Of a stretch of DNA of 64,000 nucleotides, positions 16,651-24,501 are shown piece after piece. The translations under genes and the position numbers were made by a program. Origin of the DNA: Nitratireductor kimnyeongensis (GTDB lineage: Bacteria; Pseudomonadota; Alphaproteobacteria; Rhizobiales; Rhizobiaceae). Below the pieces are notes generated by a model. The model was not told the origin of the DNA. It saw only the letters and a program-made list of their open reading frames with translations, and did no database searches. The stretch lies in the NCBI RefSeq assembly GCF_019891395.1, contig NZ_CP078143.1:1092001-1156000 (forward strand), given 5' to 3'. The stretch's first letter is position 1; each line of letters begins with the position of its first letter.

Positions 16651-17603
16651 GGCAACCACCTTTCACGCACCGTACCGATGATGCCTTTGGGGAAAAACAG
16701 GATGACGCCGATCAACACCAGTCCGACCACCATGAGATGCGCCGTGGTGTAGCTCGACGCGGTGTCGATGACATAGAACATGAACAGGGTGCCGATGAGC
16801 GGCCCGAGCGTTGTCGCCGCCCCACCGACCAGCACCCACAGCAGCGGCAGGATCGAATACTGGATCGCCGCAAATCCCGAACCGACATAGCCGAAAAGCA
16901 CCGCATAGGCCGCACCCGATGCGGCGCAGAAAAGCCCTGAAAGCACCACCGCCATCAGCTTGTTGGCGAAAACGTCATAGCCCAGCATGCGCATGCGCTC
17001 CTCGTTTTCGCGGATGGCGATCAGCGAGCGGCCATAGGGTGCGCGCACCAGAAACAGGATCGCAGCCAGAACGATCGCGAACAGCGATAGCGCCACAAGG
17101 TAGCGCGTCGACGGATCCGAGAGATCGAGCACCCCGCCGGGAAAGCCCAGCACCCGCGTGTCCTGCGGCAGAACGAGCCCCTCCTCGCCGCGCGTATAGG
17201 TCGTGAAATAGAGGGTCATCAGGTAGAAGACCTGCGCGAACATCAGCGTCACGATCATGAACGCGACGCCCGTGGTGCGCAGCGCCAGAAAACCGACCAC
17301 AAGCGCCACCACCACGCCGGCGGCAAGCCCGGCGCCGAAGGCCGGCCACACGCTCCATTCCAGATGATAGATGGTCAGCCCTGCCCCATAGAGCCCGGCG
17401 GCAAAGAACATCGCATGACCAAGGCTGAGCAGGCCTGTATAGCCGAAGGCCAGATTGTAGCCCATGGCGAAGACGGCCAGCACCAGAACCCGCGCGAACA
17501 CGCCGCGATGATATTCCGGCAACAGAAAGTTCAGCGCGAGGAGAAACAGAACCACGCAGATATGCAGAACAATGGATTTTGTCGAAGGGGTCAGTCTGGT
17601 CAT
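16638..17603 (-). CDS. Liv-type ABC transporter permease (LivM)
   Basis: A 321-residue polytopic membrane protein of the BPD_transp_2 family: nine or more hydrophobic segments, the LivM landmark YNLAFGYTGLLSLGHAMFFAAGLYGA in the N-terminal third and RENEERMRMLGYD in the cytoplasmic coupling loop. The open frame to 18002 runs inside livH; the ATG at 17603 overlapping the livH stop (ATGA) is the true start and yields MTRLTPSTKSIVLH. Confidence 0.93.
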   Translation of the reverse strand: MTRLTPSTKSIVLHICVVLFLLALNFLLPEYHRGVFARVLVLAVFAMGYNLAFGYTGLLSLGHAMFFAAGLYGAGLTIYHLEWSVWPAFGAGLAAGVVVALVVGFLALRTTGVAFMIVTLMFAQVFYLMTLYFTTYTRGEEGLVLPQDTRVLGFPGGVLDLSDPSTRYLVALSLFAIVLAAILFLVRAPYGRSLIAIRENEERMRMLGYDVFANKLMAVVLSGLFCAASGAAYAVLFGYVGSGFAAIQYSILPLLWVLVGGAATTLGPLIGTLFMFYVIDTASSYTTAHLMVVGLVLIGVILFFPKGIIGTVRERWLPWLP

Positions 17604-18481
17604 CGCGCCGCCGCTCCGAACAGGCCCTGCGGGCGGAACACCAGGATCATGGCGACAGCCAGCGTCGCCAGCATCTTGGCGAGTGTCGGCGAGAAGAACA
17701 TCGAGATGATGCCATCCGACAGGCCGATCAGCACCGCCGCCAGCACCGTGCCGCGCAACGATCCCAGACCGCCGATGATCACGACAATGAAGGACAGAAG
17801 CAGCGGATCGTGTCCCATCAAATAATGCGCCTGCTGGATCGGAACGATCAGCACGGCGGCAACCGCCGCCAGCCCTGCCCCCAGCGCGAACACGCCGGCA
17901 TAGACGCGCCCGACCGGAATGCCAAAAGCCTGCGCCGTCTCCCGGTCGAACTGGGTGGCGCGCATGACAAGGCCGATCTTCGTGCGCGTCAGCACAAACC
18001 ATGTCGCCAGCATCATGATGATGGAAAACCCGATCACGGCCAGCTTGTAGGCAGAATAGCCGAACCAGGGCAGTTGCATGCGATAGTGGAACGGCGCCTC
18101 CACCGGACGCGCCTCGGGCCCGTAGAAGCTGAGTGCCAGCTGCTGGATGATGTAGAGGAGGCCAATCGTGGCAACGATGGTCGCCTCCGGCTCATATTTC
18201 AACCGGCTCAAGACAAGCCGCTCGGCAACGAATGCGATGGCGGCGACAACAAGCGGGCTCAGCACCAGCGCCACCATGAAACCGATTGCCGGGTGCCCGC
18301 CGAACATCGAGGCAACCCACCAGGCAAGCACCGCGCCCAGCATGTAGAATTCGCCATGGGCGACATTCACCACGCGCATGACACCGAAGACGAGCGAAAG
18401 GCCGAGAGCAATCAGCGACAGGACAGCCGCCGTCACCAGCCCTTCAAGCGTAGCGAGGAGAAAATACGGACCGAAGGCCAT
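17600..18481 (-). CDS. Liv-type ABC transporter permease (LivH)
   Basis: A 293-residue membrane permease. The N-terminal LSLIALGLSLVFGVMRVVNVAHGEFYMLGA is the LivH hallmark, and the coupling-loop motif RATQFDRETAQAFGIPVGRVY and the late FIVVIIGGLGSLRGT are conserved. The start at 18481 has a weak ribosome binding site. It lies 140 bases after the binding-protein gene, a gap holding a hairpin-forming repeat that may lower permease expression relative to the binding protein. Confidence 0.93.
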   Translation of the reverse strand: MAFGPYFLLATLEGLVTAAVLSLIALGLSLVFGVMRVVNVAHGEFYMLGAVLAWWVASMFGGHPAIGFMVALVLSPLVVAAIAFVAERLVLSRLKYEPEATIVATIGLLYIIQQLALSFYGPEARPVEAPFHYRMQLPWFGYSAYKLAVIGFSIIMMLATWFVLTRTKIGLVMRATQFDRETAQAFGIPVGRVYAGVFALGAGLAAVAAVLIVPIQQAHYLMGHDPLLLSFIVVIIGGLGSLRGTVLAAVLIGLSDGIISMFFSPTLAKMLATLAVAMILVFRPQGLFGAAAR

Positions 18482-18557
18482 TCAAAAATGCACTTTCATG
18501 AAAGGAGCGGAAGGAGAGCCGCCGTGCCATCCCATGGGAAAGCCGCAACGCTGACAT

Positions 18558-18599
18558 CCCCCTCTCCCCGCCTGCGGGGAGAGGGTAAGGGTGAGGGGC
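18558..18599. repeat. Rhizobial-type palindromic intergenic repeat
   Basis: CCCTCTCCCCGC, two bases, then its exact complement GCGGGGAGAGGG (18560-18585), followed by TAAGGGTGAGGGG. The element recurs almost identically at 57114-57160. It lies between the binding-protein gene and livH on the same transcript and can form a 12-bp hairpin. Confidence 0.75.
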
Positions 18600-18621
18600 A
18601 AACGCCGCCCGCCTCGATGTT

Positions 18622-19926
18622 TTAGAACGACATTGCCGTGTAATCGGCCTCTGGCTCGTAGGCTCCATCCTCGATGGAGGTGCGGTGCACCACTTCCAGC
18701 TTGCCGTCCTTCACCTGGCTTATGCTCTGTTCGCCAAAGACCTGGTGGATCTTGCCGTTGAACAGCTTCTTGCCCTGCGGATGGTCCGGCCCGGCCTCCA
18801 TCTCGGTCATCGCTTCGGTCGCCTCGATCATCGCCGCACGATCATCCGGCCCCTTGTAATCGCAGGCTTCCATCGAGGCCTTCACGATGTTGAGCGTCTC
18901 CCAACACCCGAACATGTGGGCTGCGGTGGAAACGTCCTTGGCGTCGTTGACGCTGGCGCCGTTGTCGTCGATGCCTGCCGCTTCGCGATAGGCCGTCACA
19001 TAGTCGGGCTGATCGGGCTGCGCATAGCGCGGCATGCCTTCCCAGAAATGGCTGCCCTCGAGGAATTCCAGTCCCGGGCTTCCCATATCGACCGCCTCGA
19101 GCGAATCGATGAAACCGAAGAGCTGCGGCCCGCCGGAGCCGAAGAACTCGCCCATTTCCTTGACGAAAGTCAGTACGGCCGGCCCCACCATCACATGGTA
19201 GATCACATCCGTGTCACGCGGGATCTGCGGGAAATAGCGCGTGAACGACGTCTCTGTCGGCGGGATCGGCACCTTGGCGACCACCTGCCCGCCCTGTTCC
19301 TCGATGGCCGGAGTGAAGAAATCGCGGTGGTCGTGGCCGAACGCATAATCGGGATAAACCAGCGTGACCTTCTTGCCGAGATTGCCTGCAATCCAGGGCG
19401 CCATCGAACGCGCCTGCGCCTTCACATCGGTGATGCCCGGCTGCACGCAGTAGCGGTTCATCTTGCCCGAGGCCACGTGGTAGCCCTCGCTCACCACGTA
19501 ATAGGGGATCTTCAGCTCGCCCGCTGCCGGCGCGGAGCCGACGACCACGTGGGAAAACAGCGTGCCATAGACCAGATTGACCTTATGCTGGTTGGCGAAT
19601 TTCTCCACCACTTCCGCACCGCGCTTCGGGTCCGTGCCATCATCCTCGATGACGATCTCAAGCGGACGCCCATTGATACCGCCGGCATCGTTGATGCGCT
19701 TGGCGGCCGCGGTCGTCACCCGCTCATACCAACGGCCATAGGCCGCACCGATGCCCGTGCGGTGGCACTGGAAACCGATCTTGATGGGTTCGGAAGACTG
19801 CGCCTGTCCGTAGCGCACGAAACCCGGTGCGGCCACCAGACCCGCGGCGGCTCCCAATCCCTTGAGCGCGGACCTGCGCGTCAGGCCACTGTTTAACTTG
19901 ATAAGAGACTTGCGATTTTCACTCAT
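18622..19926 (-). CDS. Liv-type ABC transporter substrate-binding protein
   Basis: A 434-residue periplasmic binding protein of the Peripla_BP_6 (LivJ/AmiC/UrtA-like) class. A twin-arginine-like leader is visible (TRRSALKGLGAAAGLVAAP, cleavage after YGQA). Then IKIGFQCHRTGIGAAYGRW and RINDAGGINGRPLEIVIEDDGTDPKRGAEVVEKF show the usual first lobe. ATG 19926 is used; the open frame upstream would enter the regulatory region. It heads the operon with livHMGF. Upstream lies a near copy of the motif found before the nicotinate dehydrogenase operon, so nicotinate, nicotinamide or a close pyridine is the inferred ligand. Confidence 0.9.
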   Translation of the reverse strand: MSENRKSLIKLNSGLTRRSALKGLGAAAGLVAAPGFVRYGQAQSSEPIKIGFQCHRTGIGAAYGRWYERVTTAAAKRINDAGGINGRPLEIVIEDDGTDPKRGAEVVEKFANQHKVNLVYGTLFSHVVVGSAPAAGELKIPYYVVSEGYHVASGKMNRYCVQPGITDVKAQARSMAPWIAGNLGKKVTLVYPDYAFGHDHRDFFTPAIEEQGGQVVAKVPIPPTETSFTRYFPQIPRDTDVIYHVMVGPAVLTFVKEMGEFFGSGGPQLFGFIDSLEAVDMGSPGLEFLEGSHFWEGMPRYAQPDQPDYVTAYREAAGIDDNGASVNDAKDVSTAAHMFGCWETLNIVKASMEACDYKGPDDRAAMIEATEAMTEMEAGPDHPQGKKLFNGKIHQVFGEQSISQVKDGKLEVVHRTSIEDGAYEPEADYTAMSF

Positions 19927-19963
19927 GCCGGTTCCCCATTGTTGTGATCGTTTGACCGAGCAT

Positions 19964-19978
19964 TTCCAACGGTTGGAA
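19964..19978. promoter_or_regulatory. Perfect 7-bp inverted repeat upstream of the Liv operon
   Basis: TTCCAAC-G-GTTGGAA, 38 bases before the binding-protein start codon, followed by a second weaker dyad TTTTCC/GGAAAA at 19983-20000. Such a dyad close to the start codon could be an operator or the 5' leader hairpin. No regulator can be named for it. Confidence 0.45.
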
Positions 19979-19999
19979 GCATTTTCCAGCGTCGGAAAA

Positions 20000-20016
20000 A
20001 TCACTTGTGTACAAAC
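20000..20016 (-). promoter_or_regulatory. Repeated operator-like motif, copy B
   Basis: On the minus strand this reads GTTTGTACACAAGTGAT and differs from copy A (14306-14322) at two of 17 positions. It lies about 75 bases upstream of the binding-protein start codon. The core TTGTGTACAA (plus strand) is nearly palindromic, as expected for a dimeric repressor such as MarR. The rest of the gap 20017-20222 shows nothing else I can name. Confidence 0.5.
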
Positions 20017-20222
20017 TAAATCACCAAACCATTCCCTTGGCAACAGGACATGCCGCATGGGAACTATGCCCGTGTTCTAGTGCATTTCAGGCTTCAGCGG
20101 AATTGCCAACGGGGGACAAAGCATCGAAGAAACAAAGAGTTATCGAAAAACAGCGATCGGCAGAATTGCCTGCACGTGAAGATACGCTTCAAGGAATTTT
20201 ATTCCAGGCTTTCCGCATTTCT

Positions 20223-21635
20223 TCAGCCGGCGGTTGGCGCGGACAGCAACCAGAGACCAAAAACCGTGTATCCGACCATGAGAGCCGCAAGCGGGATCTG
20301 GCTCATCGTGGCGCGTTGAGCCGAGCCGAAATGGCGATACGCGATCAGATGCGACAGAACCACCGCCAGCACATGCCCACCAATGATCGCGATTGCCTGT
20401 GCATTCCATATGATCCACGCCGATTGCGCCCCCAGCGTCGCGCCCGCCTGCACGTGCATGCCTGCCGTTCCAAACAGGTTCCAGCCGCGCATCAGCGGGT
20501 CGGAAAGGGCGGCCAGCGCATATTGACTGTTGATGGTGAAGCCCACCAGATAGTGCGAGAAGTGATAGGCAAGCGCGATTGGGATGATCGACCACGCAAG
20601 ATGCCCCGCCAGTTTCAGCCAGCCGTCCTCCCCCGCCAACCGACAGCCAAGCCACACCGCTCCCATAAAACCGGAAAAAAGAAGTCCGAACATGACCACA
20701 AGCCCGAGCGAGCTTGCCCCCACCACCGCCGACCGACCGGGAAACTCCAGTGGATTGATGCCGATTAGATCGAGCCAGAAGAAAGTGTGCTTGAGGCCAT
20801 CGAACGAGACCGAGCTCAGAGCAAGCAGCAGAAAGGCGACGCCTGAAGTCGACAGAGCGATTGCACCGTCGAGCTTGTAGCCTGGTAGACCGAGAAGCAA
20901 CTTTCGCCGCCCGCCCTCCTCGCCCAGCGCAAAGAATGACAGGCGCGAGACCATGCCGAAAAACAGCGTCAGGAATTCCACGCGACGGCTCCATGGTTCA
21001 TGCCCGAACACGACCATGCCTGCGCAGGTGAAAACCCAGTAAAACGACACCGCGACCGCCAGCCGTTCGGGATCAGCCGGGGCCAGATAAACCAGTTCGA
21101 ACCAGGCAAACCCGAAGAAGATCAGGAAGGCCGGCCACCGGTCTAACACGGCGGGAAGCCGCCGAAATCCGTTTTCAGGAACACCGGCACCAACAAGAAA
21201 TCGCCACGGCCCGTACCATGGGTTGATCCACGCCCAGACATTGCCGAACACACCCTGCGCCACCGTCACGCCCACCCAGAGCAATGTCCAGATTACCAGA
21301 GGCAAGGGGTTGGAAAGCGGATCACGGCTTCCTTGAAAACCCGCATAGACAATGCCAGCAAGAGCGAAAAACGACAGGGTACTGGTCAAAACCCGGCCAT
21401 CCAGAGGCATGGGGAAAAGCGAGATGCGCCGGGCCATAAGCCATTCGACAATGCGAACCGGAAGAAAGACCAGAACCAGAAAGCTCAGAGCGACCGCCAG
21501 CATTCCCCCAAACAGATAATAGTCGGTCGGCAGAAGCAGCACATAGCCACGTTCGGATGCATGCGACCACGCCTCGCTGCCCGAAAGGCAAAGAGCCACA
21601 CCTGTGAAAACGGCGCGTCTCGAGAATCGATTCAT
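20223..21635 (-). CDS. Uncharacterised polytopic membrane protein
   Basis: A 470-residue protein with a signal-like start (MNRFSRRAVFTGVALCLSGSEAWSHA) and about eleven hydrophobic segments. Distinct features are SHASERGYVLLLPTDYYLFGG near the N-terminus, WAWINPWYGPWRFLVG, the FYWVFTCAGMVVFGHEPWSRRVEF loop and a late AYHFSHYLVGFTINSQYAL with paired His residues that could bind metal or heme. I recall similar proteins labelled fenitrothion hydrolase in some genomes but cannot verify that, and I would not transfer the function. It begins 25 bases after the GntR stop on the same strand, suggesting cotranscription. Confidence 0.75.
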   Translation of the reverse strand: MNRFSRRAVFTGVALCLSGSEAWSHASERGYVLLLPTDYYLFGGMLAVALSFLVLVFLPVRIVEWLMARRISLFPMPLDGRVLTSTLSFFALAGIVYAGFQGSRDPLSNPLPLVIWTLLWVGVTVAQGVFGNVWAWINPWYGPWRFLVGAGVPENGFRRLPAVLDRWPAFLIFFGFAWFELVYLAPADPERLAVAVSFYWVFTCAGMVVFGHEPWSRRVEFLTLFFGMVSRLSFFALGEEGGRRKLLLGLPGYKLDGAIALSTSGVAFLLLALSSVSFDGLKHTFFWLDLIGINPLEFPGRSAVVGASSLGLVVMFGLLFSGFMGAVWLGCRLAGEDGWLKLAGHLAWSIIPIALAYHFSHYLVGFTINSQYALAALSDPLMRGWNLFGTAGMHVQAGATLGAQSAWIIWNAQAIAIIGGHVLAVVLSHLIAYRHFGSAQRATMSQIPLAALMVGYTVFGLWLLSAPTAG

Positions 21636-21660
21636 GCCTGTTTTCCAGAGAGACCTGCGC

Positions 21661-22416
21661 TCATGCCCTCCAGATCGGCCCCTCCAGATCGGCAAGGGTG
21701 AAAACATCAACCGTCAGCCCCACATGCTCTCTCATCAGTGTAAGCGCCCCATCCAGGTTGCGATCCAGGGCAAGCTCCATGAGTTGCGTGTGCTGGTCAA
21801 GGGACATAGCCGTATCGAGCGCGTCGATGGCCGTTTCATACCCTTCTTCAGCCCCTGCTGCAGCGCGCAGGGTCGGCGTCACAGTGAGGAAAATGTGATG
21901 CCGGCACAACTGCCCCCAGATCTGCGCATAGAAATGTTTGAGCCAGGTCGCGTCTGCTGCCGAAAGCAGCGCCTCGTGAAATGCCTGATGCTTCTCCACC
22001 CAGTCATGCAGGGCAGCATCAGAGAGGCCTTTGGCGGGGATCTGGCAGCGTGCGAGGCGGTAATGCGCAGTCACCACCGCCGCTTCCCAATCGGCATCGC
22101 CCTTGCGAATGGATTCGTCGAGAAGCGTGGTCTCGATCGCCAGGCGGGCCTTGGAAAGGTCCTCCAATTCCGCACGCGAAACCGGCGCAACCGAAAAGCC
22201 CCGATTGCTCTCAGCCGTCACGAGTCGCTCGGCTTCCAGACGCGAAAGCGCTTCACGCAGCGGCGTCCAGCCAAAACCATAGGCCTTGCGCAAGGCAGCG
22301 ATCCGCAAGGGCGCTCCCGGCATCAAACGAGTCGCCAGAATATCGTGCCGAAGCTGATGATAGGCCGCTTCCGTCTTGGTCAACGGTTCTGCGGCATCCA
22401 CCCCGATGTGATCCAC
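21661..22416 (-). CDS. GntR-family regulator, FCD type
   Basis: A 251-residue FadR-like regulator. The N-terminal winged helix includes LRHDILATRLMPGAPLRIAALRKAYGFGWTPLREALSRLEAERLV; the C-terminal all-helical FCD domain (about residues 95-230) has the usual metal-binding His pattern (FHEALLSAA, HHIFL). It is divergent from the ABC system that starts at 22668, with an inverted repeat in the gap, so it most likely controls that operon and the membrane protein downstream of itself. Confidence 0.9.
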   Translation of the reverse strand: MDHIGVDAAEPLTKTEAAYHQLRHDILATRLMPGAPLRIAALRKAYGFGWTPLREALSRLEAERLVTAESNRGFSVAPVSRAELEDLSKARLAIETTLLDESIRKGDADWEAAVVTAHYRLARCQIPAKGLSDAALHDWVEKHQAFHEALLSAADATWLKHFYAQIWGQLCRHHIFLTVTPTLRAAAGAEEGYETAIDALDTAMSLDQHTQLMELALDRNLDGALTLMREHVGLTVDVFTLADLEGPIWRA

Positions 22417-22442
22417 ACAGAGCTCCTCCTCGCGAACAAAAG

Positions 22443-22479
22443 TATATATAATTCAAGGTCTGTTCAACGATTATATATA
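22443..22479. promoter_or_regulatory. Inverted repeat, candidate GntR operator
   Basis: TATATATAAT (22443-22452) and its exact complement ATTATATATA (22470-22479) flank a 17-base spacer, 27 bases before the GntR start codon. It is strikingly AT-rich in a GC-rich setting. The remaining 190 bases to the ABC operon show no further element I can name. Confidence 0.5.
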
Positions 22480-22667
22480 GCGTTTGACAGTCATTGGCCC
22501 GGCGATATGATGGCGTTTCAACGGATGGGGAGGACCCGCATCTCGCATGGGGAGCGCCATCTGGAAAGGATTGTCACGATGATCGGGCAATCCCTGTATC
22601 ACTGCGTGGAAGGGCACTGCCGCATGGCCGCGCTCGTCTTGAGGCCCTTGGCCCTGGGAGGAATGAC

Positions 22668-23654
22668 ATGACTGTAAAATCACGCTTATCGCTGCGCGGC
22701 ATTGTGGCTGCCGGAGCCATGGCGCTTGGTCTCAGCTCCGCCAGCGCGGAACCGATCCGCATCGGTATCGCCAATTTCGGCGAGCACCCGCAGCTCAACA
22801 CCGCCATTCAGGGTTTCAAGGACGCCCTCGCCGCCGGTGGCTATGAGGAAGGCAAGGACGTTGTCTATTCCGAAAGCCATACGAATTTCGACGCCTCGCT
22901 TGTCCCGCAGATGGTTGCCAAACTGCAGGCCGAGGGCCCGGTTCTGATGTACACGGTCACAACACCCGTCTCGCAGATCGCAAAGAAGGCCCTTTCTGGT
23001 TCCGGAATCCCGATTGTCTTCTCTGCCGTCACCGATCCGGTCGCTGCCAAGCTCGTTCCTTCCTGGGAAGCGGGCGATGAAGGTATGACCGGCGCGACCG
23101 ACCTCCAGGATGTTGCAGCCGTCATGGAATTCGCCAAGAAGCTTGTTCCCGATGCAAAGCGTATCGGCCAGCCCTACAATCCGGGCGAGGCCAACGATGT
23201 CGCCCTGCTTGAAAAGGTTCAGGCTGCCGCGCCGAATGCCGGCTTCGAGGTCGTTGCGGTCGGCGTCGACAATGTGAACGACATCCAGCAGCGCATTGCC
23301 TCTCTGGCGGGGAAGGCCGACGTGATCTACACGCCCGCCTCAAACCTCCTTCAGCCGGCCATTGCAGCCGTTTCTGCCGCTGCGCGGCAGGCCGGCATTC
23401 CGATCATCAATTCCGATGATGGCGCCGTGTCGGATGGCGTTGTTCCGGCAAGCTTTGCAGTGAACTACCAGCAGGTCGGCCTCAACGCCGGCAAGATCGC
23501 CCTGCAGATTCTCAACGGGACCGACCCCAAGACTATCCCGCCGATGAACCCGGCCTATGAGGATCACGCTCCGCGCATCTCGAAAAAGGCTATGGCTGCC
23601 TTTGGCATTGAGATCCCCGAAGAGTTTGCCGACTGCGACTGCATCGTCGAGTAA
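22668..23654 (+). CDS. ABC transporter substrate-binding protein (ABC_sub_bind/TrpX-like)
   Basis: A 328-residue periplasmic protein. The signal peptide ends near SSASA, followed by EPIRIGIANFGEHPQLNTAIQGFKDALA, the family opening. Other landmarks are AKLQAEGPVLMYTVTTPVSQIAKKAL and GIPIVFSAVTDPVAAKLV. Members include TrpX-type binding proteins. The ligand cannot be told from sequence. ATG 22668 follows CTGGGAGGA; the open frame upstream to 22494 is noise. It is followed after a hairpin by the ATPase and permease. Confidence 0.9.
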   Translation: MTVKSRLSLRGIVAAGAMALGLSSASAEPIRIGIANFGEHPQLNTAIQGFKDALAAGGYEEGKDVVYSESHTNFDASLVPQMVAKLQAEGPVLMYTVTTPVSQIAKKALSGSGIPIVFSAVTDPVAAKLVPSWEAGDEGMTGATDLQDVAAVMEFAKKLVPDAKRIGQPYNPGEANDVALLEKVQAAAPNAGFEVVAVGVDNVNDIQQRIASLAGKADVIYTPASNLLQPAIAAVSAAARQAGIPIINSDDGAVSDGVVPASFAVNYQQVGLNAGKIALQILNGTDPKTIPPMNPAYEDHAPRISKKAMAAFGIEIPEEFADCDCIVE

Positions 23655-23670
23655 TCCGGTCAGACAAGAG

Positions 23671-23698
23671 ACGCGGCGCCTTCCAACAGGCGCCGTGT
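23671..23698 (+). terminator. Hairpin between binding protein and ATPase (attenuator)
   Basis: CGGCGCCT (23674-23681) and AGGCGCCG (23688-23695) pair around TCCAAC, extended by three further pairs including one wobble. The downstream sequence TTCATTTC is only moderately T-rich, so it may act as a partial terminator or as mRNA end protection for the binding-protein message. Confidence 0.5.
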
Positions 23699-23718
23699 TC
23701 ATTTCATGGGAGGTGCCG

Positions 23719-24498
23719 GTGCTGGAAATCCGTACCGCACGCAAAGTGTTCTATCGGGGACAACCCGATGAAAAGATCGCCCTCGATGGGCTTGATCTCA
23801 CCCTCAACACCGGAGAATTCGGCGTGGTGATCGGCTCAAACGGAGCCGGGAAAAGCAGCATGCTCAATGCCGTTTCAGGTTCGCTCGCACTCGATTCCGG
23901 ACAGATCCTCATCAATGGCGACGACATGACGGGCCTGCCGGTTCACAAGCGCGCCAAGCGAATTGCACGCGTGTTTCAGGACCCTATGCTCGGCACCGCC
24001 GCCAGCATGACGGTGGCCGAAAACATGCTGCTTGCCGAATTGCGCAACTCCAGGCGCACGCTTCGTCATGGCCTCAATGCAAAGCGCCTGGCCGACTACC
24101 GCGAGCGCCTGGCCATTTTGGGCCTCGGGCTCGAGGACCGTCTCAACACACGCGTCGATCTTTTGTCCGGTGGTCAGCGCCAGTCGCTCTCGCTCATCAT
24201 GGCGGTGGGCGGCTCGCCCGATCTCCTTCTCCTCGACGAGCACACGGCAGCGCTGGACCCGCGAACCGCCGACATCGTGATGCAGGCAACCGTTCGCGCC
24301 GTCGAAGCGCTGAAACTGACCACGCTCATGGTCACCCACAACATGCAGCACGCCGTGGATTTCGGTCACCGCGTCATCATGCTCAATGCCGGTCGCGTGC
24401 ATCTGGAAATCGGCGGAGAAGAAAAGACCGATGTGACCGTGTCCGACTTGATCGGCCATTTCGCCACCAAGACCGACAGCATGTTGCTCGCGAGCTGA
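23719..24498 (+). CDS. ABC transporter ATP-binding protein (TrpZ-like)
   Basis: A 259-residue ATPase with Walker A GSNGAGKSS, a signature of the form LSGGQRQSLSLIMAVGGSPDLLLLDEHTAALDP (with GG and an unusual His after Glu in DEH) and MVTHNMQHAVDFG. This pattern is characteristic of the ATPases paired with ABC_sub_bind proteins. The start is GTG 23719, with GGGAGG seven bases upstream; the open frame to 23557 overlaps the binding-protein gene. Confidence 0.9.
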   Translation: MLEIRTARKVFYRGQPDEKIALDGLDLTLNTGEFGVVIGSNGAGKSSMLNAVSGSLALDSGQILINGDDMTGLPVHKRAKRIARVFQDPMLGTAASMTVAENMLLAELRNSRRTLRHGLNAKRLADYRERLAILGLGLEDRLNTRVDLLSGGQRQSLSLIMAVGGSPDLLLLDEHTAALDPRTADIVMQATVRAVEALKLTTLMVTHNMQHAVDFGHRVIMLNAGRVHLEIGGEEKTDVTVSDLIGHFATKTDSMLLAS

Positions 24499-24501
24499 CC
24501 C

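Noticed and set aside
17579..18625. A 348-codon open frame on the plus strand
   Set aside because: Antisense to livH, with Gln/His/Arg-rich shadow composition.
18685..19896. A 403-codon open frame on the plus strand
   Set aside because: Antisense to the Liv-type binding protein; no family features.
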